Notes under the pieces: generated by a model | Database searches by the model: none | What the model saw: the letters and a program-made list of their open reading frames with translations, nothing else | Told to the model about the DNA's origin: nothing | Translations under genes and position numbers: made by a program | Source of the DNA: MVRV01 sp964469905 | Lineage (GTDB): Bacteria > Desulfobacterota > Syntrophia > Syntrophales > Smithellaceae | NCBI GenBank assembly: GCA_964469905.1 | Contig: CAYXZW010000011.1 | Location: 5,937 to 69,936 of the forward strand | DNA length: 64,000 bases | Direction: 5' to 3' | Shown here: positions 1 through 8,003 of the stretch, piece after piece | Layout of the letters: every line of letters starts with the position of its first letter | Position numbering within the stretch: the first letter of the stretch is position 1

Positions 1-156
1 GAAGCAACCGATGCACGGCCTGATATGCAGATCCCGGAGGACAAGGACTTCCGTGTTATGTGCGACCGACCTCATCTCGTCCGCCAAGCGATTGATGTAA
101 ATGTCGAAACCATCATTTGTGCCAAATGGGTTTCCATTAAGAATTAAAAACTTCAT
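1..156 (-). CDS. NAD(P)H-dependent FMN reductase / flavodoxin-like protein, N-terminal part
   Basis: Only the first 52 codons lie in the window; the gene continues beyond base 1. The start is the ATG complementary to 154-156. The peptide opens with MKFLILNGNPFGTNDGFD, the first beta strand and phosphate-binding loop of the flavodoxin-like fold, and the visible part ends in RPCIGCF. That is the beginning of the CxGCxxC motif seen in iron-sulfur flavoprotein/NADPH-dependent FMN reductase families. An electron-transfer or quinone/drug reductase role is likely from the family; the substrate cannot be told from the fragment. The upstream purine stretch is a weak ribosome binding site. Confidence 0.7.
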   Translation of the reverse strand, partial: MKFLILNGNPFGTNDGFDIYINRLADEMRSVAHNTEVLVLRDLHIRPCIGCF

Positions 157-284
157 AATTGCTCTCACTTTTCATTTCATAATCAAGCTGTTTAATTCGT
201 CTGGCCCTGTCGTCATAATTTAATAGGCAGAGCTGCACTAGCTCACAATTCCTTCTGCTCCGTGCTGTAAGCCGGCTACTTTTT

Positions 285-2930
285 TTACGGTTTCAGGAAG
301 AGCCTGTGTTTTGCATCCGCCTCCACCTGCTGTCTGCTCCAGAGCATTGGTTGGTACTGGACTCTGGCCCATGGTAATATCTGATCGCCATAGCCGGGGC
401 TGCCCGGGTGGCCACTGTTGCCTGTGGAATTGACGGCCACGCTCTTATCGAAATCGCCCAGGTCAACGATCATACGCATGGAAGGGATCAGGCGCACACT
501 GAAATTACCGTTACTGGCGTACGACATATTGTTGTTGACGCACTCGGTGCATCCTCCGGTGGGCACCGGGCCTCGGTTGACGATCGATTCTATCAGTCCT
601 ATACCGCTGACGCCGAGCGGATTACTAACGAAGGTCGCTTTATGCAGCGCCCCCCACTTCCACTGGTTGCGATCCTTGCCCAACGCTGCTACGGTTGCGG
701 CGTAACCCTCTTGAAAGGAGCGGACAAGAACATCGTCACGCGTCTCCCGTTTGTTCTGGGTGGTTGGATCGTCCCACCAGGGGTCGTCCGGTTTCTGCAT
801 CAGCAGGGTAATTGCCCACAGTTCCTTATCCACACCGTCGGCTTTGGCGATGCCCTCCAGTCTGGTCTGGAAAGTGTTTTTCATCAAACGCATGATAAAC
901 CAGTTGAAGAGTACTGCCTGGGAGCTGTCCTCACCACTGAAACGGTCCCACTGGAGCAGCCAGTCACGTGCATTCGACAGCGTTGGGTCGCTGAACTTGA
1001 GATTGGCCAGCGCCGGCAGTATTTCATCGGCGGGAAGGCTCTTGCTGTCGGCCTGCATAGTTTGGTATGACGCTACTGTATGCGGTGCAAACTGCTTTAC
1101 CAACTCATCAATCCTCTGGCTGCGATAACCATAGATCCATTTATTGAACTTGCTGCCGAAGTGAGCGTTGACGTTCGGCCCGAGCTTCTTATTGAGCATA
1201 CCGTAGTAATCCGGGGGGGCCACTTCCTGGTTGGCGGCCACGATGTAATTGCGCGCCGGGTTATACAGGTGCGGCATCAGCTCGTAGGGTATATAGCCCC
1301 TCCACTCGTATTCGTCAGTCCAGCCCGGTGTGGGCACTTGGCCGGCATGGTTTTTAACGCGTATGGGTATTCTGCCCGGCATCTGGTAGCCTACATTACC
1401 CTGCCGGTCGGCATATATCAGGCTCTGCGACGGAGTATCCCAGTATTGAAGCGCGGCGCGGAAATCCTTCCAGTTCTCTGCTTTATTCAAGCCGCTGACG
1501 GCCAAAGCGATGCTGCCCGGCTCCAGCGCCGTCCAGTGCAGGGCCAGTGGATCTTTATTGTTATAACCCGTTATTTCTCCGCTTTTTTGATTATATTGAT
1601 GGTCGTTGATGATAGGGCCCAAGTGGGTCTGCCTGACCTTAATGGAGAGGGATGGTTTGCCATCGCCGAAGGATATTGTCTCGTCGCGAACGGTCATATT
1701 GCGCCACTTGCCATTCCACTCGTATTGGAGCGGATTGGCCGGGTTAATTTTGATCCGGTACTGATCATTCACGTCGGGATAGACATTGGTAACACCCCAG
1801 GCGATATCGTTGTTGTGCCCGACCACCACACCTGGACTGGAAGGAAAGGAAAAGCCAGTGACATCGAAGGGCTTACCCGAGCCGTTGTCCGGACAGTGCA
1901 GAGCGATACGATACCAGATGGAGGGCTGCTGAATGCCCAAATGGGGGTCATTGGCCAGCAGGGGCTTACCGCTCTTTGTAAGGCTGCCGGTAGCCACCCA
2001 GCTGTTGCTTCCGGCGCCCTCTGTTTGTCCTCTGATCATGGAGAGGTCAGCTGCCAGGTCGTCAATAGTTGATGTCATCTCCGGGTGATCAAGACGAAGC
2101 AATCTTTGATCGGTTGAAGAAACATTATTGGCCTGATTGCCGGTGTGTGCCGGGAGATTTCCGTCATGTTTGTATGAATTCAAACTCTTTGTAAAAGTAG
2201 TCTTGATGTCTTCGTCCGACAGGATAGTTAATTTTTTGCCAAGCGGCCAGGCCGGCACCAGCCATTGCTCTGCCATATCCGCACCAAGCCGATCGTAGAG
2301 TTTGCTGCGAACGAGTTCCAGGTCGCGGGAAAGACCTAGGTCCCAGGCCATCAGTTTGGTGAAGACCAGCGAGTCGAGTGGCGTCCAGGGCTCCACTCTG
2401 AAAGTAACGCCGGTCAGGCCGAGTATGGAGTAATTAACCGAGAGCTGCCGGGGCGAACGACCGGAGATATAGGCGTTGACGCCCCTGGCGAAGTCTTCCA
2501 GTATGGCGCGTTGGCCGGGCGCATAGCTTTTATATTCTTGTTCGGCCACCTTGTAGAGACCCAGTGAGCGCAGGTAGATATCCGATTTGACCAGGGCGGC
2601 CTTCTTGCCGGTCAGTTCCCCGATGCGGCCGCCACAGGTTTTGCGGAAAAACTCCATCTGCCACCAGCGGTCCTGAGCCTGAATGAACCCCTGTGCAAAG
2701 AACAAATCGGTCATGTTCTTGGCATAGATGTGCGGTGTGCCGGAGGAATCGCGGATCACTTCCACACGATCATTCAATCCCTGCAACTTCAATTCTCCGT
2801 CCACCGGCGGCAGAGGACTGCGGACTATGTAGCAATAGTATGCGTAGCTTCCGCCGCAGACAAGAACAATCAGCGAAAGCAGGACGATTAATGTGATTTT
2901 AACGGCTTTTCCGACTTTTACCTTTGCCAT
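285..2930 (-). CDS. Penicillin acylase family (Ntn hydrolase) protein
   Basis: An 881-residue precursor of the penicillin amidase/acyl-homoserine-lactone acylase family. Residues 9-33 form an N-terminal signal anchor, so the enzyme should act in the periplasm. The alpha-chain region (about 50-250) has the usual GTPHIYAKN and QAQDRWWQMEFFR motifs. The autocatalytic cleavage site is G307/S308 in GAGSNSWVATG; Ser308 would be the N-terminal nucleophile of the beta chain. The length is typical for the family. The start is supported by a GGGAGGG ribosome binding site seven bases upstream. The family cleaves amide bonds of acylated amines; true substrates (N-acyl amino acids, AHLs, peptides) cannot be assigned. 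It stands alone, with no related gene beside it. Confidence 0.92.
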   Translation of the reverse strand: MAKVKVGKAVKITLIVLLSLIVLVCGGSYAYYCYIVRSPLPPVDGELKLQGLNDRVEVIRDSSGTPHIYAKNMTDLFFAQGFIQAQDRWWQMEFFRKTCGGRIGELTGKKAALVKSDIYLRSLGLYKVAEQEYKSYAPGQRAILEDFARGVNAYISGRSPRQLSVNYSILGLTGVTFRVEPWTPLDSLVFTKLMAWDLGLSRDLELVRSKLYDRLGADMAEQWLVPAWPLGKKLTILSDEDIKTTFTKSLNSYKHDGNLPAHTGNQANNVSSTDQRLLRLDHPEMTSTIDDLAADLSMIRGQTEGAGSNSWVATGSLTKSGKPLLANDPHLGIQQPSIWYRIALHCPDNGSGKPFDVTGFSFPSSPGVVVGHNNDIAWGVTNVYPDVNDQYRIKINPANPLQYEWNGKWRNMTVRDETISFGDGKPSLSIKVRQTHLGPIINDHQYNQKSGEITGYNNKDPLALHWTALEPGSIALAVSGLNKAENWKDFRAALQYWDTPSQSLIYADRQGNVGYQMPGRIPIRVKNHAGQVPTPGWTDEYEWRGYIPYELMPHLYNPARNYIVAANQEVAPPDYYGMLNKKLGPNVNAHFGSKFNKWIYGYRSQRIDELVKQFAPHTVASYQTMQADSKSLPADEILPALANLKFSDPTLSNARDWLLQWDRFSGEDSSQAVLFNWFIMRLMKNTFQTRLEGIAKADGVDKELWAITLLMQKPDDPWWDDPTTQNKRETRDDVLVRSFQEGYAATVAALGKDRNQWKWGALHKATFVSNPLGVSGIGLIESIVNRGPVPTGGCTECVNNNMSYASNGNFSVRLIPSMRMIVDLGDFDKSVAVNSTGNSGHPGSPGYGDQILPWARVQYQPMLWSRQQVEADAKHRLFLKP

Positions 2931-3368
2931 CGTTCACCCTCCCTGATAAACTACCTGTTGATTTTTTATGTTACGTAGATCAATTTATCTCGATGCTACA
3001 GGTTGATTTTTTTCTCTCGGCAACGCATTTTTCCCGGGCTTTGATAATAAGATTTCAACCCTTTATCCATACGGGCACATCACCTCATATAACGTGGCGA
3101 CAATATCATAAATAACGGGAAAAGACATTAATGATTGCGAATGCGACATGAACATCATTTCTTCGATTGCATGCTGCTGGCCGGGATTTGCTCAAATTAT
3201 ACAACGCCGCCAGTTCATCCTGTGTTGGCATCTAACAGTCAACTGCTTATTGAAAATAATTATGCGGCAACTTTTTTGAATTTCTAAGGTTTTCGATCAT
3301 TTTTTTCTGCTGTCATTAATCATGTTCATTCTCTTGAGCCTCAGTAGCCGCAACCGTTATCAAAAATT
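2931..3368. other. Gene-free stretch between the acylase and the tRNA
   Basis: About 440 bases of moderately AT-rich sequence. No open reading frame with a credible start or family signature was found on either strand, and no strong terminator was recognised. It should hold the acylase promoter at its left end, since the acylase is read leftwards. A run of T on the minus strand just past the tRNA (3362-3366) may help end transcription of the selenium operon. Confidence 0.4.
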
Positions 3369-3462
3369 AGGCCGGGCTTAGAATCGAACTAATCAGCAAA
3401 CATTGCGGTGTTTGCCCGTCGGGGTTGAAGCCCGCGGCCGGCGCCAGCCGACTCGCCCGGTC
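3369..3462 (-). tRNA. Opal (UCA) tRNA with 8/4 structure: tRNA-Sec-like or selC*-type tRNA-Cys
   Basis: Read on the minus strand from 3462. The 8-bp acceptor stem (3462-3455 with 3377-3370) has one A-C mismatch at pair 2. A 6-bp D stem closes a 4-nt TGGC loop (3452-3437). The anticodon loop CTTCAAC (3430-3424) gives anticodon UCA. A 7-bp variable-arm stem (3415-3409 with 3402-3396) follows, then a 4-bp T stem (3392-3389 with 3381-3378) around TTCGATT. The discriminator is U (3369) and CCA is not encoded. The long D stem and variable arm are Sec-like. The 8/4 branch and U73 instead match the extra tRNA-Cys of Deltaproteobacteria reported to mimic tRNA-Sec. It starts 25 bases after the DUF3343 stop, so it may be cotranscribed with yedF. 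The mismatch and a G-A pair in the anticodon stem leave a degenerate copy possible. Confidence 0.75.
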
Positions 3463-3487
3463 AATATTTGATGCTTATTAACGGTCT

Positions 3488-3721
3488 TTAATTGATCAGC
3501 TCACGAATTTCTTCTATTTCCACTTTGTCCGCTAAAGCGGCGGCAATTTTACTTTGAATGGCCGGATCAAAGCGCAGACAGATTCCGCAATCTGTGCTGA
3601 TATGCTTAGGCACAGGAATGAGCTTATGCGCAATACCTTCCTGCTGGAGTATTTTTTCCGCTTTCAGGACATAGCTCACTGATTTAAACGGCAGCACAAA
3701 ATATGGGGAATTTACGTTCAT
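3488..3721 (-). CDS. DUF3343 protein (putative Se/S carrier-like)
   Basis: A 77-residue protein of the DUF3343 family, small proteins often encoded next to yedF and other selenium or sulfur-trafficking genes. Two cysteines in STDCGIC (Cys45 and Cys48) form a CxxC pair that could bind or carry sulfur or selenium; this function is proposed for the family rather than proven. The start codon overlaps the stop of yedF by four bases (ATGA), so the two are almost certainly translationally coupled. The UCA-anticodon tRNA follows 25 bases downstream on the same strand. Confidence 0.85.
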   Translation of the reverse strand: MNVNSPYFVLPFKSVSYVLKAEKILQQEGIAHKLIPVPKHISTDCGICLRFDPAIQSKIAAALADKVEIEEIRELIN

Positions 3722-4332
3722 GGAGTGAGTAACCGTACCGCACGGCTCATGGTTTGGGCAATGTCATACATATTGGAAACATTTCCCACGGCAAGTTTAT
3801 CCTTGATCTCAAAATAGCTTAAACAAGTTCCGCAAACCAGCAGTTGCACGCCTTCGTTTTCCATTTGTTGCAAATCTTCAAGAACTTCTGATCCCTGCAC
3901 GGTAAGCTTGACACCGGTGTTATAAAATATCATGACTTCCGGCTTCTGGGCCTGCGCGGCGATAGTATGAAGAAATGCTTTGATCAAAACATATCCCAGC
4001 TCATCATTACCTCTTCCCATCTTATCTTCGGCAATAACGATGACAAAGGGCCCGGAATTTGTAGGCGTTGCGCTGCACGACGGCACAAACTCTTCTTTGG
4101 ATGACGCTGTGCCTGCCTTCCGGGTCAGGTGAATTTCGTAAGTGTCATAACTTTTCTTTTCTGTTTTCACATCGCAGCCGAGCTTCGTCCCCAGGCGCTT
4201 TACATTTTCCAGGGCGGTATCGTTATCGACAATGACCTTAATTTCCTCATGAGATTCTATGGCCTGTTTCGCCAGGACAACTGGCTGTGGACAGCCCAGT
4301 CCCCGAGCATTCACAATTGTAATTTCACCCAT
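3718..4332 (-). CDS. yedF: Selenium metabolism protein YedF
   Basis: A 204-residue fusion of an N-terminal TusA/SirA-like domain (about residues 1-70) and a C-terminal DsrE-like domain (about 95-204), the architecture of the YedF selenium-metabolism family. The TusA-like part has the GLGCPQP motif; Cys14 in CPxP is the position that binds sulfur in TusA and would be expected to bind Se/S here. The family co-occurs with selenocysteine and selenium-dependent molybdenum hydroxylase systems, and its exact reaction is not settled. A clear AGGAGGT ribosome binding site precedes the ATG. It overlaps the DUF3343 gene and lies downstream of a LysR regulator, which probably controls it. Confidence 0.9.
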   Translation of the reverse strand: MGEITIVNARGLGCPQPVVLAKQAIESHEEIKVIVDNDTALENVKRLGTKLGCDVKTEKKSYDTYEIHLTRKAGTASSKEEFVPSCSATPTNSGPFVIVIAEDKMGRGNDELGYVLIKAFLHTIAAQAQKPEVMIFYNTGVKLTVQGSEVLEDLQQMENEGVQLLVCGTCLSYFEIKDKLAVGNVSNMYDIAQTMSRAVRLLTP

Positions 4333-4521
4333 CTAAATACCTCCTGGAACCTGGATTGCTCCTTTGTTGATTTCATATAGCGGAGGGAGTGATATATTGT
4401 TTCAGGTAATATATCCAATAGATAATAGTTATAACCAGATGGATATTATTACCATTATTTATTTACGAAGGATTGTCGATAATGATATGCATTCTGGATT
4501 CAGAAGAAGAACTATTCAGGC

Positions 4522-5451
4522 TTAAAGCACACCGGGGATGTAACGTTTGAGAAACTTGATGAACGTTTTATGAAATGGACGGAAATCGAATTGACGTTTA
4601 TAGATTAAATAAAAATTTCTTTCCATCGGACATTCCGCAATGGGAACTTCAAAAAGTAATCCCTGGGATAATTCCCGTGCCACGGCGTGAAGGGAAATCA
4701 CAGAAACTCCCAGTCCGGCAATTACCGCTTCCTTGATGGCCTCAGAGCTTCCCAATTCGCTGCAAATATTAAACTGGGAAAGACTTACTGATTTTGCTTC
4801 CTTCAAAGATGATTCCAGTAAATCCCGCGTTGCTGAACCTTTTTCTCTTATGACAAACTGCTCGTTCATCAATTCCGGCAACGTAATTGATTTCTTTTTA
4901 TGCCAGGGGTGCAGTTTCGGAACAGCCAAGATGAGACGATCCTTCCACAGAGGTTCGGCCAGCAGTTTTTTATTCAGAGGCTTCATGCCGATAACGCCAA
5001 TTTCCACCTCGTTATCCAGAACCATGTTCATGGCTTCATTGCTGTCCGCCGTCTTGATATGTATCCGTATGTCGGAATGCTTCTTTTTAAATTCACTCAG
5101 GGCGCGAGGCAGAATGTAGGCGGCAGGAATGGTGCTGGCGCCGATGTAGATATTGCCGCCGGTATTTTCATGCAGCTTATTAATTTTTGTTTTTGCTTCC
5201 TCCCGCAGTCGAATCATCCGTAAGGCGTAATCATAGAGAATTTTACCTTCCGGCGTCAGTGAAATGCCGGCATTATTGCGATTAACCACGCTTGCGCCCA
5301 GGGAATCTTCCAGATTTTTGATGCTTTTGGTTATTGCCGGTTGAGTCAGGGTCATTTTCCTGGCGGCGAGGCTGAAACTTCCTTCTCCCACAAGCGAAAT
5401 TAGAACTTCCATCTGCTGGAGAGTGATATTTATGAAGTGATCAGTGGTCAT
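4522..5451 (-). CDS. LysR-family regulator, selenium-metabolism-associated type
   Basis: A 309-residue LysR-type transcriptional regulator. The winged helix-turn-helix covers about residues 9-68 (GSFSLAARKMTLTQPAITKS) and the effector-binding domain about 92-305 (GNIYIGASTIPAAYILPRAL). The sequence and its place directly upstream of yedF-DUF3343 fit the LysR subgroup found with selenium-metabolism genes in anaerobes. The likely targets are the adjacent yedF operon and perhaps its own promoter in the AT-rich 190-base gap. Its ATG overlaps by four bases the stop of a truncated amidohydrolase reading frame upstream. The inducer is unknown. Confidence 0.88.
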   Translation of the reverse strand: MTTDHFINITLQQMEVLISLVGEGSFSLAARKMTLTQPAITKSIKNLEDSLGASVVNRNNAGISLTPEGKILYDYALRMIRLREEAKTKINKLHENTGGNIYIGASTIPAAYILPRALSEFKKKHSDIRIHIKTADSNEAMNMVLDNEVEIGVIGMKPLNKKLLAEPLWKDRLILAVPKLHPWHKKKSITLPELMNEQFVIREKGSATRDLLESSLKEAKSVSLSQFNICSELGSSEAIKEAVIAGLGVSVISLHAVARELSQGLLFEVPIAECPMERNFYLIYKRQFDFRPFHKTFIKFLKRYIPGVL

Positions 5452-5663
5452 ATTTTACGCCTATCACAAATGGTAGGGAACGACAAAACATTATTGTAAC
5501 CAATGTAATCCATCAGAAATCTATTTACACACTGTTGTATCAGCGACGGTACGGCAGCGCGTATTCCGGACGCACTCACTGCTTCTGGAATGGGATATTC
5601 GACAATTTTCATTCCGGCGGACATCGTCAGCAGTGTTCCGCCGGTGATTACGATGTCGAACAT
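5448..5663 (-). pseudogene. Remnant of an amidohydrolase N-terminus
   Basis: The first 22 residues (MFDIVITGGTLLTMSAGMKI and on) match the start of metal-dependent amidohydrolases of the chlorohydrolase/cytosine-deaminase type, which normally run to about 400-480 residues. After that the frame reads 49 residues of sequence with no family resemblance and stops at the LysR start codon. No metal-binding histidine motif is present. The simplest reading is an internal deletion that removed the catalytic body. Amidohydrolases of the SsnA group occur in selenium-dependent hydroxylase clusters, so this may once have belonged to the selenium locus; that link is inference. Confidence 0.45.
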
Positions 5664-5817
5664 ATTTACCCGCATATGTTATCTGTGTTCTCTATCAAAA
5701 ATCTATCTTTGTTAGGCAATACCAGCCCGGTGAATGCAGGGCCTGCCGGGTCGCCTCTTCTTTATCGGACTTGATGTCATCTTTTATTGTTCGCCTGCGC
5801 CATTGAACAGCTGTATC

Positions 5818-6360
5818 CTATTTGCGCGGATGCTCTTGAATATACTGTTGACGCCTCGCCTGCAACCGCTCCCAAATCTCCTTGGGGACGAGTGCCTGTA
5901 CCGCTGCATACATTACCTTTGCAGAAACCTGTTGCTCAGAGACAAGGTAATCCTCGATCTTAATTCGCTTTCCCTGCGCCGTGACAATCAGCGTCTGATT
6001 GCTGCCACCGACCGGCGCCGCATCCAGTTGCCGCCATTTTTGTGTAAATAGCCCGTTTTCTACAATCACTCGATACAGTTCGTTTAAATTCTGCTCTTCT
6101 ACATTAAAAAATTCAGTCCACTTGGGCACGGTGGTTGAGGGGTAGTCAGGAGTCAGGACGATCTCACTTCGGCTCGAAGGCTTGATGATGACGGTGTATT
6201 CGTAGTGGTAAGGCGGCGGCAAACTACCTTCGCGCCATTGGTACTCAATACCGAAGTCGTTTGGCCTAACGTTCTGCTCATTGGTTGAGGGATAGAATGT
6301 TGCGCAGCCGATGCAGGAAACTGCCAGCAGCGTCAAGAGCAAATTGGAAAGGCATTTCAT
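5818..6360 (-). CDS. Predicted lipoprotein of unknown function
   Basis: 180 residues starting MKCLSNLLLTLLAVSCIGC. A hydrophobic signal sequence ends in cysteines at 16 and 19, either of which could be the lipidated residue. The mature part is hydrophilic with several short beta-prone stretches and no family I recognise. It ends with a basic tail rich in Arg and Gln. The same-strand neighbour upstream (6526-7176) is separated from it by an attC-like element, so both may be integron gene cassettes. Nothing in the sequence suggests a substrate or partner. Confidence 0.65.
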   Translation of the reverse strand: MKCLSNLLLTLLAVSCIGCATFYPSTNEQNVRPNDFGIEYQWREGSLPPPYHYEYTVIIKPSSRSEIVLTPDYPSTTVPKWTEFFNVEEQNLNELYRVIVENGLFTQKWRQLDAAPVGGSNQTLIVTAQGKRIKIEDYLVSEQQVSAKVMYAAVQALVPKEIWERLQARRQQYIQEHPRK

Positions 6361-6419
6361 GGAAGTCTCCGCTCAGTATATTCTCAAATTAATTTGTCAC
6401 CACAATTACCGCGGAAGCG

Positions 6420-6485
6420 GGTTAACGACGAGCTCAGCCGGAGCAGCCCAGCGGGCTGCGATCGGCTCTAGCGACAAGGTTGGGC
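6420..6485 (-). repeat. Integron attC-like recombination site
   Basis: On the minus strand the segment opens with GCCCAAC (matching RYYYAAC) and closes 66 bases later with GTTAACC, close to GTTRRRY. Between these lie nested imperfect inverted repeats: GCTaGAGCCG pairs with CGGCTgAGC leaving unpaired bases, and the centre is a perfect CAGCCC-gct-GGGCTG hairpin. This is the layout of a folded attC site with extrahelical bases. It lies between two same-strand orphan genes, as expected for cassettes. One base of the closing core deviates and no integron integrase is in the window. Confidence 0.45.
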
Positions 6486-6525
6486 TTTTATATAAAAGTG
6501 TTATAAATGTGCCCAGACCGATCTA

Positions 6526-7176
6526 TTACCTGTCGCCCAGTTCGCCCAGGCTTGTTGAATATTTTTTCATAAATGCCACAGTCTTCTTGATAAGATTAAT
6601 TCCTTCGCTTTCCAATTTCTCCTCGAGTGAGTGTACTCTCAACCCTCGTCCGAGAAACAGTATTTCACTAATATCAAAAGAGCCAAATTCCAAATCAGCT
6701 TTTTTGTGGCCTCGTAAAAAACGCCGCGTCAAGCCGTGGTGGATAGGGATTCGGACAGTTTGGTAGTAGGTTTTGACAGCCTTTGCATCAGCACTGCTAA
6801 TAACGCGCTGACTCTGCAATTGATCAATGATCATTGAAAAAGACCATTGAGGCTTAGTTGCATCCTCGTAATTCGCTTCCAGTTTATCAAGGACGCTCAC
6901 TGGCTTCTTGTGTTCTGAAACCGATTTCTTAGCAACATTGTAAATTAGTAGGTCGCGAACAAATAATTCAAGCAAGCTAGTTGCAAGGTGTAGAGAAGCT
7001 AAGAGCAAGCCTGCTTCCAAGGCAGAGTTCAATTCCTTTGCGTAGAAACGGCCTGCGCCATCTTGAAATGGAAATTTCTTTAAGTCACCTTGAAGCGCAC
7101 GAATTCGGTGTATCGTTTGTTTCTCGAATTGCTTTTCTAGAGGTCTTAATTCACGAGCGTCTTTGATCATTTGCAT
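6526..7176 (-). CDS. Hypothetical protein, possible integron cassette gene
   Basis: About 216 residues with no family I recognise. It is mostly helical and soluble, with a central hydrophobic helix (AGLLLASLHLATSLLELFVRDLL) and a basic segment RIPIHHGLTRRFLRGHKK, somewhat reminiscent of HEPN/DUF4145-type helical proteins; this is a weak impression. A TTG 21 bases upstream is in frame, but the ATG at 7176 follows an AAAGAG stretch and is preferred. Just upstream, on the minus strand, is GTTGGGC (7197-7191), an attC core-type sequence, and an attC-like element follows the gene. This supports mobilisation as a gene cassette. Confidence 0.6.
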   Translation of the reverse strand: MQMIKDARELRPLEKQFEKQTIHRIRALQGDLKKFPFQDGAGRFYAKELNSALEAGLLLASLHLATSLLELFVRDLLIYNVAKKSVSEHKKPVSVLDKLEANYEDATKPQWSFSMIIDQLQSQRVISSADAKAVKTYYQTVRIPIHHGLTRRFLRGHKKADLEFGSFDISEILFLGRGLRVHSLEEKLESEGINLIKKTVAFMKKYSTSLGELGDR

Positions 7177-7197
7177 CTCTTTAAACTTATTGCCCAA

Positions 7198-7631
7198 CGA
7201 TTAATATACTTGCCAAGTATTTTCCGATATTTCATTATCTTTATACTCTCTTTAAAAAAGAATCGAAACTAAAAATATGTTTTAAATCAAAGGAAATGAA
7301 ATTTGCGCACTGGGCATTTTGCAGAACTATTGTACTAACCCCGATACGCTCCGCTACCGGGATAGTTCGACATACAGTTTGCAGTGCACTTTGTTTCTGC
7401 AAACCGAGTCTCACTTAAGCCGGGCAGGTAATTTATGGGAAATTTGTCCACTGTAAAGAAAGCAGACATTAACGAATCCTGTTTAAATCAGAGCATCCGC
7501 CAGAAAATTGCCCGATGCTTTGTTACAGGAAAAAAGTTTTACGGTCGATCTTTACACCTGCTGTCAATAAAAGGTGGACGCTCTCACACCCGCCCAATAA
7601 TCACCGACTTTCTTAACCTTGTCCAACTCAA
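7198..7631. other. Gene-free stretch before the tRNA-Ala terminator
   Basis: About 430 bases without a credible gene. It contains an AT-rich promoter-like part (7200-7300) presumably serving the leftward cassette gene, and a GC-rich imperfect inverted repeat near 7339-7361. A forward reading frame from 7435 runs through the tRNA gene and is rejected as coding. Confidence 0.4.
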
Positions 7632-7658
7632 CAAAAAACCCGCTATTGCTAACGGGTT
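7632..7658 (-). terminator. Rho-independent terminator of tRNA-Ala
   Basis: On the minus strand, AACCCG (7658-7653) pairs with CGGGTT (7642-7637) across a 10-base loop and is followed by a T tract (7637-7632). It lies about 35 bases past the tRNA-Ala 3' end, so it should end that transcript. Confidence 0.8.
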
Positions 7659-7693
7659 TCGTGGACTTCTTTGGATTGTATTGGATTATGTCT

Positions 7694-7769
7694 TGGTGGA
7701 GATGAGGGGGATCGAACCCCTGGCCTCGGCATTGCGAACGCCGCGCTCTCCCAGCTGAGCTACATCCCC
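7694..7769 (-). tRNA. tRNA-Ala(CGC)
   Basis: A 76-nt cloverleaf read on the minus strand starting GGGGATGTAGCTCAG. The anticodon loop TTCGCAA gives CGC, decoding GCG. The acceptor stem contains the G3-U70 pair that specifies alanine, the T loop is TTCGATC and the CCA end is encoded. Confidence 0.95.
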
Positions 7770-7869
7770 AACCTTATAACTTTACACAGTCAGTTGCTGC
7801 AAAATAGTGGGCGAGCATATATTATTGTTTGTGTCAGTGTCAAGGAATTGTTCTTTTTCTATTCTTGCC

Positions 7870-7899
7870 TTGACAAAATCATGGCCTTTTTCTTATACT
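7870..7899 (+). promoter_or_regulatory. Candidate sigma-70 promoter for the pilT operon
   Basis: TTGACA (7870-7875) and TATACT (7894-7899) are separated by 18 bases. The site lies about 105 bases before the first pilT-like start codon, with no other forward gene in between. Confidence 0.5.
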
Positions 7900-8003
7900 C
7901 ACCAGTAATTTTAGCGGTGAAAGGCCGAAAATTTCTCTAATTGCGGTCGGCGCATTAGTTAAGTAGCTAAATTTCCACAATTTACCTCTGGGGGATAATA
8001 GTC

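Noticed and set aside
408..2072. Long forward reading frames opposite the penicillin acylase
   Set aside because: They lie antisense to a gene with clear family motifs and have no ribosome binding site or family resemblance.
7435..7758. Forward frame running into the tRNA-Ala gene
   Set aside because: It reads through the terminator and the antisense of the tRNA; the C-terminal peptide is the typical translation of a tRNA complement.
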